Positions 44,065-53,812 are shown, numbered from the stretch's first letter. The stretch is DNA of 64,000 nucleotides from Mycolicibacterium neworleansense (GCF_001245615.1 NZ_CWKH01000002.1:1054001-1118000), one strand, 5' to 3'. Numbers and translations are program-made. The notes: generated by a model not told the origin, from the sequence alone.

Positions 44065-44715
44065 GTGCGGTTGAGTTCGGAGGAGCGCGAGCGGGTGTTC
44101 GCGGCGGTGGCCGATGAGCGACGGTCGATCGGGGCCTTGATCGGTGGGCTCGATGCCGATCAGCTGGCCACACCGAGCCTGTGTGCCGGCTGGGACGTCA
44201 AAACCGTTGCGGCTCATCTGGTCAGCGATTTCACCGACGGCTTCTGGGGCTTCTTGGCCAGCGGCATCCGCCACGGCAGCATCGACCGCGGGATTGATGC
44301 GCTGGCCCGAAGCCGGGCGCGACTCCCGGCGGCCGAGATCGCCGAGACGCTGCGCAGCCGCGCCGACTCCAGACTGAGCCCGCCGGTCACCGGTCCGTTG
44401 TCGGGCCTGACCGATGTGTTGGTACATGGCGCGGACATCCGGATCCCGTTGGGGCTTGCGCACCGACCGGATCCGCAACACGTCGCGCGGGTGCTCGATT
44501 TCCTCACCGGCCGAACGCAGCTCGGGTTCTTTCCGCACCGACGTCTGCGCGGTATCGCGTTGCACGACGAGGACACCGGGCGAACCTGGGGTGAGGGCCA
44601 GGTCATCACCGGGCCAGGGGTGGCGGTGATGCTGGCCGTGTGCGGCCGCACCGTCGCGTTCGACCGCTTGTCAGGCGCCGGGCTGACGGTTCTGCGATCG
44701 CGGCTTCCTAGTTGA
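44065..44715 (+). CDS. Maleylpyruvate isomerase-like (MDMPI/DinB fold) mycothiol-dependent protein
   Basis: 216-residue protein with the actinobacterial MDMPI N-terminal helical bundle, including PSLCAGWDVKTVAAHL (37-52) with the metal-binding His, and DVLVHGADIR (117-126) with a second His. Many family members use mycothiol for conjugation or isomerisation; the substrate here is unknown. GTG 44065 behind GAGGGGA, 10 bp after the previous gene. Its stop overlaps the convergent dehydratase gene by 8 bp. Confidence 0.82.
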   Translation: MRLSSEERERVFAAVADERRSIGALIGGLDADQLATPSLCAGWDVKTVAAHLVSDFTDGFWGFLASGIRHGSIDRGIDALARSRARLPAAEIAETLRSRADSRLSPPVTGPLSGLTDVLVHGADIRIPLGLAHRPDPQHVARVLDFLTGRTQLGFFPHRRLRGIALHDEDTGRTWGEGQVITGPGVAVMLAVCGRTVAFDRLSGAGLTVLRSRLPS

Positions 44716-45733
44716 ACCGGACGTTCATCGTCGCCAGGCCGAAGATCTTCTTGCCGTCGGACTTGGCCGCGACGATGATCACGCCGGAGCGGGTCTCCGG
44801 GTCCAGCGACTTGATCTTGCCGCTGAACTCGATGTCGGCGCCCTCCTTGGCCGACACGATCGCGGGCTGCGACAGCCGCACCGCGTAGCGGGTGACCGCA
44901 CCCGGGTCGCCGGTCCAGGTGGAGACGAATCCGGCCCCCAGCCCCATGGTGAGCATTCCGTGGGCGATCACGTCGGGCAGCCCGGCCAGCTTGGCGATGT
45001 CCTCGTCCCAGTGGATCGGGTTGGCGTCGCCGGCCACACCGGCATAGTTCACCAGGTCGCCGCGGGACAACCGGGTGTGGTGCACCCCGATCTCGTCGCC
45101 GACCTTGACGTCCTCGAAGGACGGCGTGCCCGGCGTGCGGGTGGTGCCGCCATCGGCGATCCGGATCTCACCTTCGGGGCGCACCGTCTTCTGGTACTCG
45201 TCGTCGCCGACCCCGAAGATGTCGACGTCGTGCATCATCGCTCGCTGCACAGCGGTCTTGATCTCCGGATTGAGGTCCTCGGCGGTGACACCGACGACGG
45301 TGGTGTGCAGGGTGTGCACCCGCTCGCCGGCCCGGTCGGTGAACGTGTTGGTGACGGTGATCATGTCCCGACCGGCGATCCTGCGCACCGAGGTCAGTTC
45401 GACGTCGACATGCAGTTCGTCTCCGGCCACGATCGGGCGATGCTGCTCGAAGACCTCTTCGGTCTGCAGGTAGGTGTCATAACCGACGACGATCGACTCG
45501 AACATGCGCCGGTTGCAGGCCATGGCCGGGGTCGAGGTGAAGGTCAGCGGCGCGACCAGGCCTGAGTAGCCCAGCTTCGCGGCGGCGTCGACGTCCCAGT
45601 GTGCGGGGTGGTAGTCCTGCACGGCACGGGCGTACTCGCGTACCTTTTCGCGGCCGACCAAATAGAGGCCGTCCGCCTCGTAGTAGTGGCCGACCCGGGC
45701 TTCGAGCGCCGATGCTTCTGGTGCTGCGGTCAT
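44708..45733 (-). CDS. Double-hotdog MaoC-type (R)-hydratase, fused HadA/HadB-like
   Basis: 341-residue protein of two hotdog domains. Residues 1-155 match the N-terminal MaoC (HadA-like) fold. Residues 205-341 are a catalytic MaoC domain with the hydratase motif YAGVAGDANPIHWDE (Asp and His near 236-241) and AHGMLTMGLG. It would hydrate or dehydrate (R)-3-hydroxyacyl thioesters, in lipid or mycolate-type elongation. M. tuberculosis makes HadA, HadB and HadC as separate chains, so this fused form is an additional enzyme. ATG 45733. Divergent from the serpin-like gene across 97 bp. Confidence 0.85.
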   Translation of the reverse strand: MTAAPEASALEARVGHYYEADGLYLVGREKVREYARAVQDYHPAHWDVDAAAKLGYSGLVAPLTFTSTPAMACNRRMFESIVVGYDTYLQTEEVFEQHRPIVAGDELHVDVELTSVRRIAGRDMITVTNTFTDRAGERVHTLHTTVVGVTAEDLNPEIKTAVQRAMMHDVDIFGVGDDEYQKTVRPEGEIRIADGGTTRTPGTPSFEDVKVGDEIGVHHTRLSRGDLVNYAGVAGDANPIHWDEDIAKLAGLPDVIAHGMLTMGLGAGFVSTWTGDPGAVTRYAVRLSQPAIVSAKEGADIEFSGKIKSLDPETRSGVIIVAAKSDGKKIFGLATMNVRFN

Positions 45734-45830
45734 GGATTTGCTCAACTTTTCTATCGACTTGTTCGCTGAAGCCGACGAAAGCACACTAACGTCTGCCCAC
45801 CACGACCATCTACCTCGGTAGGGTGCGGCC

Positions 45831-47024
45831 ATGGCCGGCGTGAGTACCCCCGAGCTGGTGTCTGCCTACGCGGCCCGGTTCAACGAGTCCTTACTCGGTG
45901 AGCACGCGGTGGCCTCGCCGCTGGGCCTGTGGCTGTTGCTGGCGTTGGCAGGCCCGGCCGCCTCGGGCGAGTCCAGACGTGACCTCGAGAGGGTGCTCGG
46001 CACGACGGTTGAGGACGCCGCCGCGCGGGCGGCCGCCCTGCTGAGCGAACCGCACCCGGCGGTGTCGGCGCTCTCAGCGGTATGGGACCGCGCACTGGGG
46101 CCGGCGTTCGACGACTGGGCGCGGACGCTGCCTGCGGTCGTGGAGCGGGGCCCGGTGCCGGATCAGGCAGACGCCGATGCCTGGGCGCAGTCCCACACGA
46201 ACGGGTTGATCAACCGATTCCCGCTCCAGCTCAGTGAATTGACCAGGCTGGTACTCGCCTCCGCGCTGGCCACCGACATCAGCTGGGCCGAACCGCTGGC
46301 CACGACGGCAGAACTCGGTGGGGCGTTCGGTAAACGGATCGGCACCGCGCTGATGTTCGACGACGGGATCCAGTTGGTCGCCGACACCGATGCGGCCGGA
46401 ATGGTCGCGGTGGCGGCGCCGCCCTCGTCATCGGCGCTCGACGTCCTCAGCGTGATCGCAGCCCCCGAGGTGCCGCCCCGCGATGTGGACACCGCCGCGC
46501 ATCAGGTGGCGGCGATGCTGCGCGGTGACGAGCGCGCGGCGCGCCGCGTCCCGGTAGAGGAGCTGGCTGCCGGGCATGCGTGGACGGTGACCGAGCGGCG
46601 CGAGCGCAGGGTCGGCGGGCCGGGCGTGCAGGCGGAGTGGCGGACCCGTCTGCCGGCCTGGTCGGCGATCAGCGACCACAACCTCGAGAATGCGCCCGGG
46701 ATGGCTCCGGTGTTCGACACGCTGCGTGGTTTCGCCAGGCCGGAGGATCTGCCGGTGGAGTTCAGCGCCAGGCAGGCGGCCGTCGCTTCTTATACGAGAG
46801 AGGGTTTCAAGGCCGCGGCGGTCACCGCGATCGGGATGGTGGCCGGTTGCCTGCCGCAGTTCCATGAGGTGTTGGTCCGCCGGATCGACCTGTGGTTCAA
46901 CCGCCCGTTCGCGGTCTTGGCCTGCGCGGACCGCTATGACGGACCGCAGCCGTGGCGCGGGGTGCCGGTGTTCAGCGCCTGGGTCACCGAGCCGCAGGAG
47001 ACGCGGCCAACCGCCGTTGGATGA
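45831..47024 (+). CDS. Serpin-like (I4 family) protein, divergent
   Basis: 397-residue cytosolic protein with a serpin-like layout: ASPLGLWLLLALAGPAASGESRRDL split in two around residue 40 recalls the serpin SPLS helix; QSHTNGLINRFP near 121 matches the breach region; NRPFAVLACA near 365 matches the conserved RPF strand near the C terminus. The reactive-loop region around 325-345 is rich in Ala as in inhibitory serpins (FKAAAVTAIGM). No signal peptide, so any target protease would be intracellular. Divergence is high and inhibitory action is not assured. Its 3' end overlaps the convergent PadR gene by 41 bp. Confidence 0.65.
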   Translation: MAGVSTPELVSAYAARFNESLLGEHAVASPLGLWLLLALAGPAASGESRRDLERVLGTTVEDAAARAAALLSEPHPAVSALSAVWDRALGPAFDDWARTLPAVVERGPVPDQADADAWAQSHTNGLINRFPLQLSELTRLVLASALATDISWAEPLATTAELGGAFGKRIGTALMFDDGIQLVADTDAAGMVAVAAPPSSSALDVLSVIAAPEVPPRDVDTAAHQVAAMLRGDERAARRVPVEELAAGHAWTVTERRERRVGGPGVQAEWRTRLPAWSAISDHNLENAPGMAPVFDTLRGFARPEDLPVEFSARQAAVASYTREGFKAAAVTAIGMVAGCLPQFHEVLVRRIDLWFNRPFAVLACADRYDGPQPWRGVPVFSAWVTEPQETRPTAVG

Positions 47025-47556
47025 CGGCCAGTGCCCGGTCGGCCCAGTCGACGTTCTCTTCCTCGAACCGGATCCCGCGCAGCAGTGTGAGATACGGGCC
47101 GATGCGCTCGGCCCCGGCCAGATAGGCGTCCTCGGTTCGTCCGGCGAGCAGGTGGTCCTGAACACGGCGGTAGCGGGCGAGTTTGGCGGTGGCCCAGTGC
47201 CGGCGTTCGATGAGCGCATCGCGGACCGCTTCGATGTTGCCGGTGTCGACGGCTTGAACCTGGACGAGGAGGTCTTCGCGGATCGCCCCGGGTTTCGGGG
47301 GCATCTCGGTGAACTCGAGCAGGGCTCGGCGGCCTTGGTCGGTCAGCGAGTACAGGCGCTTGTTGGGCCGCCGGTCCTGCTCGACGAGGCGGGCGGCGAT
47401 CAGTCCTTCGGCCGCCATGCGATCCAGTTCGCGGTAGAGCTGCTGAGGCGTGGCCATCCAGAAGTTGGCGACCGACGCGTCGAAGCCTTTCGCCAGGTCA
47501 TAGCCCGAAGCTTCGCCGTCGAGGAGCGCGGCCAGAACTGCGTCGCGTAGCGCCAT
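46984..47556 (-). CDS. PadR-family transcriptional regulator
   Basis: 190-residue repressor: PadR winged helix in residues 1-85 (MALRDAVLAALLDGEASGYDLAK, with QLYRELDRMAAEGLI as recognition helix) and a C-terminal helical dimerisation part. PadR proteins respond to phenolics or drugs. ATG 47556 fits the family start. It is divergent from the SnoaL-like gene at 47659, and the gap holds back-to-back TAGCAT elements, so it probably controls both. The last 41 bp overlap the end of the serpin-like gene. Confidence 0.88.
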   Translation of the reverse strand: MALRDAVLAALLDGEASGYDLAKGFDASVANFWMATPQQLYRELDRMAAEGLIAARLVEQDRRPNKRLYSLTDQGRRALLEFTEMPPKPGAIREDLLVQVQAVDTGNIEAVRDALIERRHWATAKLARYRRVQDHLLAGRTEDAYLAGAERIGPYLTLLRGIRFEEENVDWADRALAVIQRRLAASPAAR

Positions 47557-47562
47557 GAGGCA

Positions 47563-47624
47563 GATGCTAGCAGCGAAGTGAATAATCAAAATGTTGACTA
47601 TGGAAACCGGTCGGGCCTAGCATC
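47563..47624. promoter_or_regulatory. Divergent promoter region between padR-type gene and SnoaL-like gene
   Basis: Inverted repeat GATGCTAG (47563-47570) / CTAGCATC (47617-47624), each containing TAGCAT on opposite strands. For the plus strand TTGACT (47594-47599) lies 18 bp before TAGCAT (47618-47623), a sound sigma-A-type promoter. The minus-strand element has only a weak -35. The symmetry suggests divergent promoters or a regulator site. Confidence 0.5.
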
Positions 47625-47658
47625 GCCGCAAGTCGATGAATCAGGTAGGAGGTGCCGC

Positions 47659-48075
47659 ATGCATCCGTTCCGGGAGGCAGTGGAGGCCCGTGACGAGGCC
47701 GCGATCGAAGCACTGTTGGCCGACAACGTCGTGTTCACCAGCCCGGTGGCGTTCAAGCCGTATCCGGGCAAGCCGATCACCGCGGCGATCCTGCGCGGGG
47801 TGATGCGGGTCTTCGAGGACTTCCGGTACATCCGCGAGATTGCCGACGCTTCGGGACGCGATCATGCGCTGGTCTTCGAGGCCACGGTCGACGGCAAGAA
47901 GATCACCGGTTGTGACTTCCTCCATCACGATGACGACGGCAAGATCGACGACTTCATGGTGATGGTCCGCCCACTGTCAGGCGCGACCGCCCTGGCCGAG
48001 GCCATGGCCGCGCAGTTCGAGCAGATCAAACAGGAAGCCGCAGAACAGATTCAGCGGCTCGCCGCTAGGGCCTGA
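47659..48075 (+). CDS. SnoaL-like/NTF2-fold protein
   Basis: 138-residue protein of the NTF2-like superfamily, a cone-shaped fold used by isomerases and hydrolases of small molecules. LLADNVVFTSPV near 20, YIREIADASGRDHALVFEA near 63-81 and LHHDDDGKIDDFMVMVRP near 96-113 are typical. ATG 47659 with TAGGAGG 8 bp upstream. Divergent from the PadR gene and likely its target. Stop overlaps the convergent lipase gene by 11 bp. Substrate unknown. Confidence 0.83.
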   Translation: MHPFREAVEARDEAAIEALLADNVVFTSPVAFKPYPGKPITAAILRGVMRVFEDFRYIREIADASGRDHALVFEATVDGKKITGCDFLHHDDDGKIDDFMVMVRPLSGATALAEAMAAQFEQIKQEAAEQIQRLAARA

Positions 48076-49846
48076 TCAGCGTTCCCGCATCCGACGCCGC
48101 CTTCTGCAATTCCGGAATCGTCATGTCGGCGTAGTCGGCGTTGACCGGTCCCGACGCGTTCCCCAGCCACGGCACCACGCCGGGGTCCGGGTCGACGCCC
48201 AGGTGGTATGCCTGGATGCCGGGCAGGTGGTACTGGAGGAAGTTGACCAGGATGTCGGCGACGAAGATGGCGGCGCCGACCGGTCCGGTGTTCAACAGCG
48301 CCGCCGAGTTCATCAGCGGGATGGCAGCGTCGGGATTGCCGATCATCACGATCGCGCCGTAGTGCGGCTTGCTGCCGCCGCCGGGCACGTACTCGGGCAT
48401 GAACGGCTGGAGCCCGGGCAGGTCGGTGGAGAAGTAGGCAGCGGTGTCGCCGTAGGTCAGGACGTTGACGAATCCGGAATCGGCGCCGTTGCCCGGCACC
48501 GTGGTGTTGAGACCGGGGCTCTCGAATCCGATGCCCCCCACGCCCGTTTGTTGCGCGACGTATGCGGCTTCCCAGCCGCCGAGTGAGTGGCCGGTGACGA
48601 AGATGTCTTCCTTGGTGTAGCCCTGCTCGATCGCCGCGGCCTCGACCTGCTGCTCGAAGGCCACCGAATCGTGGAAGGCCTGCGGTGTGGTGTCGGTGAA
48701 GATCACCTGCGTATCGGCGATGATCTGGGACACCACGATCAGCGGATTGTGCAGCAGGTTCGTCCCGCCCGTCGTGCCCTGGTAGGCGATGATGATCTGG
48801 CCCTCTGGAGTCACCCACGCCTTGGCGGACATTCCCGACAGCACGTTGGTGGACTCCATCTGCTTGCCGTCGACCACGAACGGTTTCAGATCGCCTGGGG
48901 CGCCGCCGTACACGTACGCAGCGGTGGCGGCGTTGAGGAACTGCGACACCGTCGGGGTCTTGCCGGTGGTGGGGCCGTTGTACGTCATCGTCGGCGGCAC
49001 CGGTTGCACGTCAGGCGTTTTGGTCAGCCCGAGCTTGCCTTCGATCTCCCGGAACGCCGCGAACACGGCGTCGTTGATCGGGGCGAAATCGATCGGGCTG
49101 GTCGGGCCGTTGGCGGAGACGGTGATGTCCAGCACCTGCAGCACCGTGTTGACGATGCGCCCGGGCAGCGCGGCGATCTTGGCGATAGGCGACAACGGCT
49201 CCGGAGGTTTCGGAGTCGTCTTGGTCGTGGTGGTGACCGCGGCGACCTTCGCCGTCAGGGGCACCGTGTTCACGGCGGCCGGGGGAGCGGCCGGGATGAC
49301 CGCGGTGATGTCCGGCAGCGCAACCTTGGACACCTCAGTCGGCGTCGATGCCGGCGCGGGTGCCCGCGTGGTCGGCACGTCGGGCAGCGCGGACGGTGCG
49401 ACCACCGCGAGGCGCTTCGCCGCCGAGCGGGGTGACAAATCGGACTTGGCCAGTCGCGTGCCGTCGGCCCGGACCGGACTGTCCGGCTTGGTGGTGCTGA
49501 GTTTGCCGCCAACGATGTCGCTGATCGTCTCGCGTAGCTGTGTCGCTGAATCCGGTGCTGCGGCAGGGGATCCGACGGGAGTCTTCGCCGCCGACGACGA
49601 CGGCCGGCCCGGCCGGATGCCGGCACGGTCGGCCGGCTTCTTGGGGCCGTGGCCGGTTCCCGCTTTCGAAGGCGCCGAGGAGGCCGATGAGCTCGACGAG
49701 CTCGACGAATCTGAGCTGCCGGGGTCCGCCCATGCCACGGGGTGCGCGCTCGCGCCGGCGATGCCGATGCCCATGGCGACGACCGCGAGGCCGTACCGCA
49801 GTGGTGTGCGTCTGACGTTGTCCGGGCAGCGCGAACCGTTCACCAT
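48065..49846 (-). CDS. Secreted lipase/esterase with long Ser/Pro/Ala-rich linker
   Basis: 593-residue exported lipase (class 3-like alpha/beta fold). Signal peptide about residues 1-35 (ending HPVAWADP). A low-complexity segment rich in Ser, Ala, Pro and Thr reaches to about 245; the catalytic domain covers 280-590. The nucleophile elbow is TGHSLGGWEAAY near 450, with the preceding strand IIIAYQGTTGG near 380. The acid and His are not certain. ATG 49846 has GGGGGA upstream. Probably acts on lipids outside the cell; no partner genes. Confidence 0.82.
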   Translation of the reverse strand: MVNGSRCPDNVRRTPLRYGLAVVAMGIGIAGASAHPVAWADPGSSDSSSSSSSSASSAPSKAGTGHGPKKPADRAGIRPGRPSSSAAKTPVGSPAAAPDSATQLRETISDIVGGKLSTTKPDSPVRADGTRLAKSDLSPRSAAKRLAVVAPSALPDVPTTRAPAPASTPTEVSKVALPDITAVIPAAPPAAVNTVPLTAKVAAVTTTTKTTPKPPEPLSPIAKIAALPGRIVNTVLQVLDITVSANGPTSPIDFAPINDAVFAAFREIEGKLGLTKTPDVQPVPPTMTYNGPTTGKTPTVSQFLNAATAAYVYGGAPGDLKPFVVDGKQMESTNVLSGMSAKAWVTPEGQIIIAYQGTTGGTNLLHNPLIVVSQIIADTQVIFTDTTPQAFHDSVAFEQQVEAAAIEQGYTKEDIFVTGHSLGGWEAAYVAQQTGVGGIGFESPGLNTTVPGNGADSGFVNVLTYGDTAAYFSTDLPGLQPFMPEYVPGGGSKPHYGAIVMIGNPDAAIPLMNSAALLNTGPVGAAIFVADILVNFLQYHLPGIQAYHLGVDPDPGVVPWLGNASGPVNADYADMTIPELQKAASDAGTLIRP

Positions 49847-49982
49847 TGTTGATGTCCCCCTTGACATTCCGCGCTGGTGTCCGGATCTGCCGGTGACGGG
49901 AATGCCAGCCGCCGCGAACACACGCCGGCCCAATATATGACATCGACCGATGTCATTCATGGCTTTTGCCGGATCGGTGGAT

Positions 49983-51233
<1,251 letters not shown>

Positions 51234-51338
51234 CGGGCGAGCGCTCTGTCGAGAAGCCGGGGCAGGCCGCCGATCATGGGGCAGAGTATTGCACGATTCC
51301 TCAGTTTTTGAAGTGCCGTTCAGTTATTGTCATGCGTC

Positions 51339-52268
51339 ATGCGGGTCCTCGCGGCGGCAGTACAACTCGAGGCGGTCGTCGGCGCGGTCGACGCCAACCT
51401 CTGCGCGGCCGAACGGCTGGCAGATGAGGCCGGCACCGCCGGGGCCAAGGTCATCGCCCTGCCCGAGTTCTTCTCGACCGGTATCGGTTTCGTCGAAGAA
51501 CTCAAAGACGCTGCCCTGCCGCCGGATGGAGAAGCCACCGCTTTGCTCTGCCGGCTCGCCCGCCGGCACCAGGCGCTCGTCGGTGGATCGTTTCTGTGCC
51601 GCGACCCCGACGGGAACGTCCGCAACGCCTATATCGCCGCCAACCCCGAAGGCGTCATCGGTCGGCATGACAAGGACCAGCCGACGATGTGGGAGAACGC
51701 CTTCTACGTCGGCGGCAACGACGACGGGGTGTTGTCCAACGGGGATTACCAGATCGGGGCCGCAGTGTGCTGGGAACTGATGCGCACCGGCACGGCGCGT
51801 CGGCTGCGGTCGCGCATCGATCTGGCGATGACCGGCTCGGGGTGGTGGTCGATTCCGGCGTGGCCTCCCCGGATGTTGTTCGAGCGGTGGGAGCGCAACA
51901 ATTCCGCCACGGCCCGGGCTGCCGCCGCGTCGTTCGCGAAGTACGTCGGGGCACCGGTCCTTCATGCCGCCCACGCCGGCACGCTGACCTGCCCGATGCC
52001 GTGGTTGCCAGTCCCCTATGAGGGCCGGTTCGAAGGATCCACCCTCATCGCCGACGCACAGGGCACGGTGGTCGCCGAACGCCGAGCTGACGAGGGCGAA
52101 GGTGTTGTCCTCGCCGAGATCGAGATCGGGCGTCGGCCACCGGCGCTCGAGCCACCTGACCGGTACTGGCTCCATTCACGCGGCGCCTTGGCGACCGCCA
52201 CCTGGCACTATCAGCGCCTGCACGGCAAGCGTTGGTATCGGCGTCACGTGGCGAGTGCGCGGGGGTGA
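51339..52268 (+). CDS. Carbon-nitrogen hydrolase (nitrilase superfamily)
   Basis: 309-residue amidase or nitrilase-like enzyme. The catalytic triad is visible: Glu in ALPEFF near 44, Lys in RHDKDQPT near 111, Cys in AAVCWEL near 145. This cleaves amides or nitriles to acids. ATG 51339 fits the MRVLAAAVQ family start. Divergent from the flavin oxidoreductase over 105 bp; ends 4 bp from the convergent TetR gene. Exact substrate class is not clear. Confidence 0.87.
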   Translation: MRVLAAAVQLEAVVGAVDANLCAAERLADEAGTAGAKVIALPEFFSTGIGFVEELKDAALPPDGEATALLCRLARRHQALVGGSFLCRDPDGNVRNAYIAANPEGVIGRHDKDQPTMWENAFYVGGNDDGVLSNGDYQIGAAVCWELMRTGTARRLRSRIDLAMTGSGWWSIPAWPPRMLFERWERNNSATARAAAASFAKYVGAPVLHAAHAGTLTCPMPWLPVPYEGRFEGSTLIADAQGTVVAERRADEGEGVVLAEIEIGRRPPALEPPDRYWLHSRGALATATWHYQRLHGKRWYRRHVASARG

Positions 52269-52272
52269 GCCC

Positions 52273-52905
52273 TCATGCCTGCAGCGCGTCGCGCACCAGT
52301 CCGCGCCCCAGCTCGAGGCAATGCTCGAGCTCGGCGAAGCTGAGGGCGAGGTCGTCCTGGCGCAAAGCCAGGGCGATCACACCGTTCCAGGCTCCCCACA
52401 GAAACTGCATCGTGGTGGGTACGTCGACATCGCGGATCAGCCCGGCGGCGCGCGCCTCGACGAGGTCGGCTTCGACATTGCCGACGATCCGCCGCACCCG
52501 CGCCGCGATCCGCAGCTCGGCGTCCTCGAGCGTGCCTCCGCTGGACGGTTCGAGCACACGCAGGACCACGAGCCTGAACTTGTCCGGATGGTCGAGGAAG
52601 AAGCGCAGGTAGCAATCGCCGGATTGCAGCACGCGGTCGAAGGGTCCCCGGTCGCGATCGATCCGGCCCATGTACTCCTCGTTGACGTCGAGAGCGCGCT
52701 CGACGAGCGCGAGGTACAACCCGTCTTTCGACTCGAAGTGGAAGTACACGGTTCCGACCGAAACGTCGGCTGCGGCGGCGATCTCGTCAACGGTCGTCCG
52801 CACCAAACCCTTTGCCGCGAACAACCGCTCGGCGGCATCCATGATCGGGCCGGCCGTGCGCATCCGACGGCGCTGCGCCCGCTCGCTGAGACTCTTTTCC
52901 GCCAT
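52273..52905 (-). CDS. TetR-family transcriptional regulator
   Basis: 210-residue TetR repressor. The DNA-binding domain is residues 15-65 (IMDAAERLFAAKG, TTVDEIAAAADVSVGTVYFHFESKDGL split), the rest a helical ligand domain. A GAACGC-N6-GCGTTC palindrome 9 bp upstream of its start suggests autoregulation and control of the divergent NTF2-like gene at 53004. Ligand unknown. Confidence 0.9.
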   Translation of the reverse strand: MAEKSLSERAQRRRMRTAGPIMDAAERLFAAKGLVRTTVDEIAAAADVSVGTVYFHFESKDGLYLALVERALDVNEEYMGRIDRDRGPFDRVLQSGDCYLRFFLDHPDKFRLVVLRVLEPSSGGTLEDAELRIAARVRRIVGNVEADLVEARAAGLIRDVDVPTTMQFLWGAWNGVIALALRQDDLALSFAELEHCLELGRGLVRDALQA

Positions 52906-52913
52906 ACCGAATC

Positions 52914-52931
52914 GAACGCTACCTCGCGTTC
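52914..52931. promoter_or_regulatory. Candidate TetR operator
   Basis: Perfect inverted repeat GAACGC-TACCTC-GCGTTC in the 98-bp gap between the TetR gene and the divergent NTF2-like gene. Size and place are typical of a TetR autoregulatory site. Confidence 0.5.
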
Positions 52932-53003
52932 ACCCGAGACCGGGCGCTGACCCACTGGCATGGATCCGCGCCCCGCAAGAACTGGACCAACCGAGGAGGA
53001 TTC

Positions 53004-53384
53004 ATGAACCGAGCAACAGAAGCACTGTTCGAGCGCTATCACGCTGCCTGGGTGGGGCACGACCCTGACGCCATCGCCGGCATGCACAGCGTGGGCTCGG
53101 TCTTCCATGTGCACACGGGCCAGGAGCCGGCACACGGCCGGGAGGCGATTCGGCAATCGGCGGCCCACGTCTTCGAGCTGGTCCCGGACTTGGGCTTTGA
53201 ACCGGTGTCCTTGCGGGTGGGGGAGGACTACTGGGTCGCGGAGTGGAAGATGACCGGCACGACGTCTGCCGGTGTGCCCGTCGAGATCGATCTGGTGGAT
53301 GTGGTGTCCGTCGAAGACGGGCTGGTCGCCGGTAAGCAGTCCTATGTCGACGGAGCGGCCATGCGGGCCGCGATGGGCGGCTAG
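53004..53384 (+). CDS. NTF2/SnoaL-like protein
   Basis: 126-residue NTF2-fold protein. RYHAAWVGHDPDAIAGMH near 10-27, REAIRQSAAHVFELVPDL near 46 and the strand EWKMTGTTSAGVPV near 79 follow the SnoaL_2 pattern. ATG 53004 has GAGGAGG 6 bp upstream. Divergent from the TetR gene, so likely repressed by it. Enzyme activity not determinable; possibly an isomerase or a detoxifying protein. Confidence 0.83.
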   Translation: MNRATEALFERYHAAWVGHDPDAIAGMHSVGSVFHVHTGQEPAHGREAIRQSAAHVFELVPDLGFEPVSLRVGEDYWVAEWKMTGTTSAGVPVEIDLVDVVSVEDGLVAGKQSYVDGAAMRAAMGG

Positions 53385-53433
53385 GCGTATTCCGCTGCAC
53401 CACAACGGGTCACCGTTCTCTCGAAGTCACCTC

Positions 53434-53471
53434 TTGACAACGTACAACTAATCGGTTGTATATTGAGGATG
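53434..53471 (+). promoter_or_regulatory. Sigma-A promoter with overlapping palindrome, probably leaderless
   Basis: TTGACA (53434-53439) with TGTATA (53457-53462) 17 bp on, or TATATT (53459-53464) at 19 bp. An inverted repeat TACAAC-TAATCG-GTTGTA (53443-53460) fills the spacer and overlaps the -10. The GTG start of the ArsR gene at 53471 is about where the transcript should begin, so the mRNA is likely leaderless and autorepressed. Confidence 0.65.
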
Positions 53472-53809
53472 TGACCGAGAGCGACGAGGACCGGGCGGAC
53501 GCCCTGTTCCAGGCGCTCGCCGACCGGACGAGGCGGGACATCATGCGCCGGGTCCTGGCCGGGGAGCACTCGGTCTCGGTGCTCGCGGCGAAGTACGACA
53601 TGAGCTTCGCCGCAGTGCAGAAACACGTCGCCGTGCTGGAGAAGGCCGGGCTGATCACCAAGCGGCGCAACGGTCGTGAGCAGCTGGCCAGTGGTGACGT
53701 GCAAGCGGTGCGGTCGGTGGCGTCCATGTTGACCGAGCTGGAACAGGTTTGGCGTGGCCGCATCGCACGCATCGATGAACTGATCGCAACCGATCCCTTG
53801 GAGGACTGA
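53471..53809 (+). CDS. ArsR-family regulator paired with SRPBCC protein
   Basis: 112-residue ArsR-type winged-helix repressor (LFQALADRTRRDIMRRVLAG near 10-29; VSVLAAKYDMSFAAVQKHVAVLEKAGL split near 33-57). It lacks obvious metal-binding cysteines. Pairs of this regulator and an AHSA1/SRPBCC gene are common and the two probably work on one ligand. GTG 53471 chosen because it sits at the predicted transcript start; an upstream in-frame codon lies inside the operator. Four bp before the partner gene. Confidence 0.88.
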   Translation: MTESDEDRADALFQALADRTRRDIMRRVLAGEHSVSVLAAKYDMSFAAVQKHVAVLEKAGLITKRRNGREQLASGDVQAVRSVASMLTELEQVWRGRIARIDELIATDPLED

Positions 53810-53812
53810 ACC

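Noticed and set aside
45810..45821. CTACC-TC-GGTAG next to the serpin-like start
   Set aside because: Short and single; no second copy or spacing that would support an operator.
48587..49940. Overlapping plus-strand frames within the secreted lipase gene
   Set aside because: They arise from the low-complexity GC-rich linker in reverse and have no motif.
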